DNA from: Haloferacaceae archaeon
GTDB lineage: Archaea > Halobacteriota > Halobacteria > Halobacteriales > Haloferacaceae
Direction of reading: 5' to 3'
DNA length: 6,681 nt
Assembly: GCA_018609965.1 (NCBI GenBank)
Contig: JAHENP010000259.1
Location: 1-6,681, forward strand
Position numbers and translations under genes: made by a program. Below are positions 5,971-6,681 of this stretch, piece after piece. The notes beneath the pieces were generated by a model. The model was not told the DNA's origin, did no database searches, and worked only from the letters and a program-made list of their open reading frames with translations. Position 1 is the first letter of the stretch; every line of letters starts with the position of its first letter.

Positions 5971-6180
5971 ACTCCGTCGAACCCTCCGGCATGGCGGGGG
6001 AGACGAGACGGCCGACGGCCGGGCAGCAGTCTCAGGCCGGGGCCACGAACCGCCCGTCACACCGACGATTCCGGAGCGTCACGCAGAGCCGTTCCTGCCG
6101 GAGTGTGGTGCCGTCGGAACCAACGGCGTGACCGCCTCGTCGCCGCGGAGTTTTTGTCACTCACCCACGTACGAGTCGTC
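5971..6180. other. Intergenic region without a convincing gene
   Basis: A 46-codon frame from the ATG at 5991 to a stop at 6131 encodes a low-complexity Arg/Ser/Pro-rich peptide with no start signals and looks spurious. GCCGT (6110-6114) and ACGGC (6123-6127) could form a small hairpin, too weak to call a terminator. I saw no tRNA or other structured RNA. Confidence 0.5.
6148..6159 (+). promoter_or_regulatory. Probable TATA region of the DUF460-like gene
   Basis: GAGTTTTTGTCA has its T-run at 6151-6155, about 28 nt upstream of the GTG at 6181, in otherwise GC-rich DNA. This is the spacing for a leaderless transcript and supports that GTG as the start. Confidence 0.45.
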
Positions 6181-6681
6181 GTGAACGCCCGGACGAGTGC
6201 GCTCGACTCGGTCGTGTTCGGTGTCGACGTACAGAGCGGCGACGTTCGGGGGGACAGCCCCTCGTACGCACTCGTCGAGTTCGACGGCGAGGAGTTGGCA
6301 CGGGACGTGGTGAGCCACCGGAAACTCCGCCGTCGGATCGACGACAGAGAGCCGGCGTTGGTCGCGACGGACAACATGTACGAGCTGGCGGCGGACAAAG
6401 ACGCCCTCGTCCGGTTCCTGCGGTCGTTGCCGGGTGAGACCTCGCTGGTCCAGGTGACGGGCGCCGAGCGGCCGGAGCCGCTCTCGCGGGTCGCCGCGCG
6501 CCACAGCGTGCCGTACGGCAAGAAACCGATGAAGGAGGCGGAGGCGGCCGCGCGGCTGGCGGCCGCCAACGTCGGCTACGAGGTGTCGGCGTTCGCGGAC
6601 ACGACGGAGGTGAAGGTCGCTCGCGGGCGGTCGACCGGCTCCGGCGGCTGGAGTCAGGACCGGTTCACCCGCCGCATCCAC
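6181..6681 (+). CDS. DUF460-like conserved archaeal protein, N-terminal 167 residues (C-terminus beyond window)
   Basis: It opens with a GTG and runs off the right edge. The N-terminus, with FGVDVQSGDVRGDSPSYALV (13-32), matches my recollection of the archaeal DUF460 family, long proteins usually of about 600 residues or more. The FGVDVQSG strand with Asp16 and a second acidic strand VATDNMYEL (61-69) resemble the start of an RNase H/RuvC-like fold. LVQVTGAERPEPLSRVA (89-105), YGKKPMKEAEAAARLAA (112-128) and a basic, Gly-rich DTTEVKVARGRSTGSGGW (140-157) follow. The last parts suggest nucleic-acid contact, which is inference. The reaction is unknown; a role in RNA or DNA processing is plausible. 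Codon use is typical of the host, so this is probably a core gene. Confidence 0.75.
   Translation, partial: MNARTSALDSVVFGVDVQSGDVRGDSPSYALVEFDGEELARDVVSHRKLRRRIDDREPALVATDNMYELAADKDALVRFLRSLPGETSLVQVTGAERPEPLSRVAARHSVPYGKKPMKEAEAAARLAAANVGYEVSAFADTTEVKVARGRSTGSGGWSQDRFTRRIH

Noticed and set aside
1..6681. CRISPR arrays, tRNA/rRNA genes, insertion sequences
   Set aside because: No regularly spaced repeats, no cloverleaf with CCA-end features and no transposase reading frame were seen on either strand.

Overview
The window looks like a chromosomal segment of an extremely halophilic archaeon (class Halobacteria). The signs are very high GC with G/C-ending codons in most genes, strongly acidic soluble proteins, a twin-arginine secretion signal, GTG starts, and TATA-like boxes about 26-32 nt upstream of start codons as expected for leaderless archaeal transcripts. 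All assignments come from reading the sequence; no database search was run.

Layout. (1) 1-1904, minus strand, runs off the left edge: a large Tat-exported protein with a complete staphylococcal-nuclease (SNase) domain between two related DUF4350-like domains. (2) 2064-3431, plus: a complete MATE-family efflux transporter, divergent from gene 1 across a 159-nt intergenic region. (3) 3514-4344 and 4354-4500, plus: a two-gene unit of markedly lower GC, encoding an orphan HslV/proteasome-beta-like Ntn hydrolase with a Thr right after the start Met, then a 48-residue acidic protein. (4) 5447-4548, minus: three small membrane-protein genes. The last two are tandem paralogues that overlap by GTGA and share a conserved Cys pair. 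(5) 5557-5970, plus: a four-helix membrane protein of unknown function, divergent from group 4 across a region holding an interrupted dyad and a 10-bp palindrome. (6) 5971-6180: 210 nt without a convincing gene, ending in a TATA-like box. (7) 6181-6681, plus, runs off the right edge: the N-terminal part of a conserved archaeal protein that I recognise as DUF460-like.

How the genes relate. The window is mostly a set of independent transcription units. Three pairings look functional: the Ntn hydrolase with its small acidic downstream partner, the translationally coupled membrane paralogues, and the divergent membrane-protein genes around a shared dyad-rich control region. The most unusual item is the low-GC Ntn-hydrolase unit, which looks horizontally acquired and has no recognisable ATPase partner in view. 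The most unusual single-protein architecture is the secreted nuclease.
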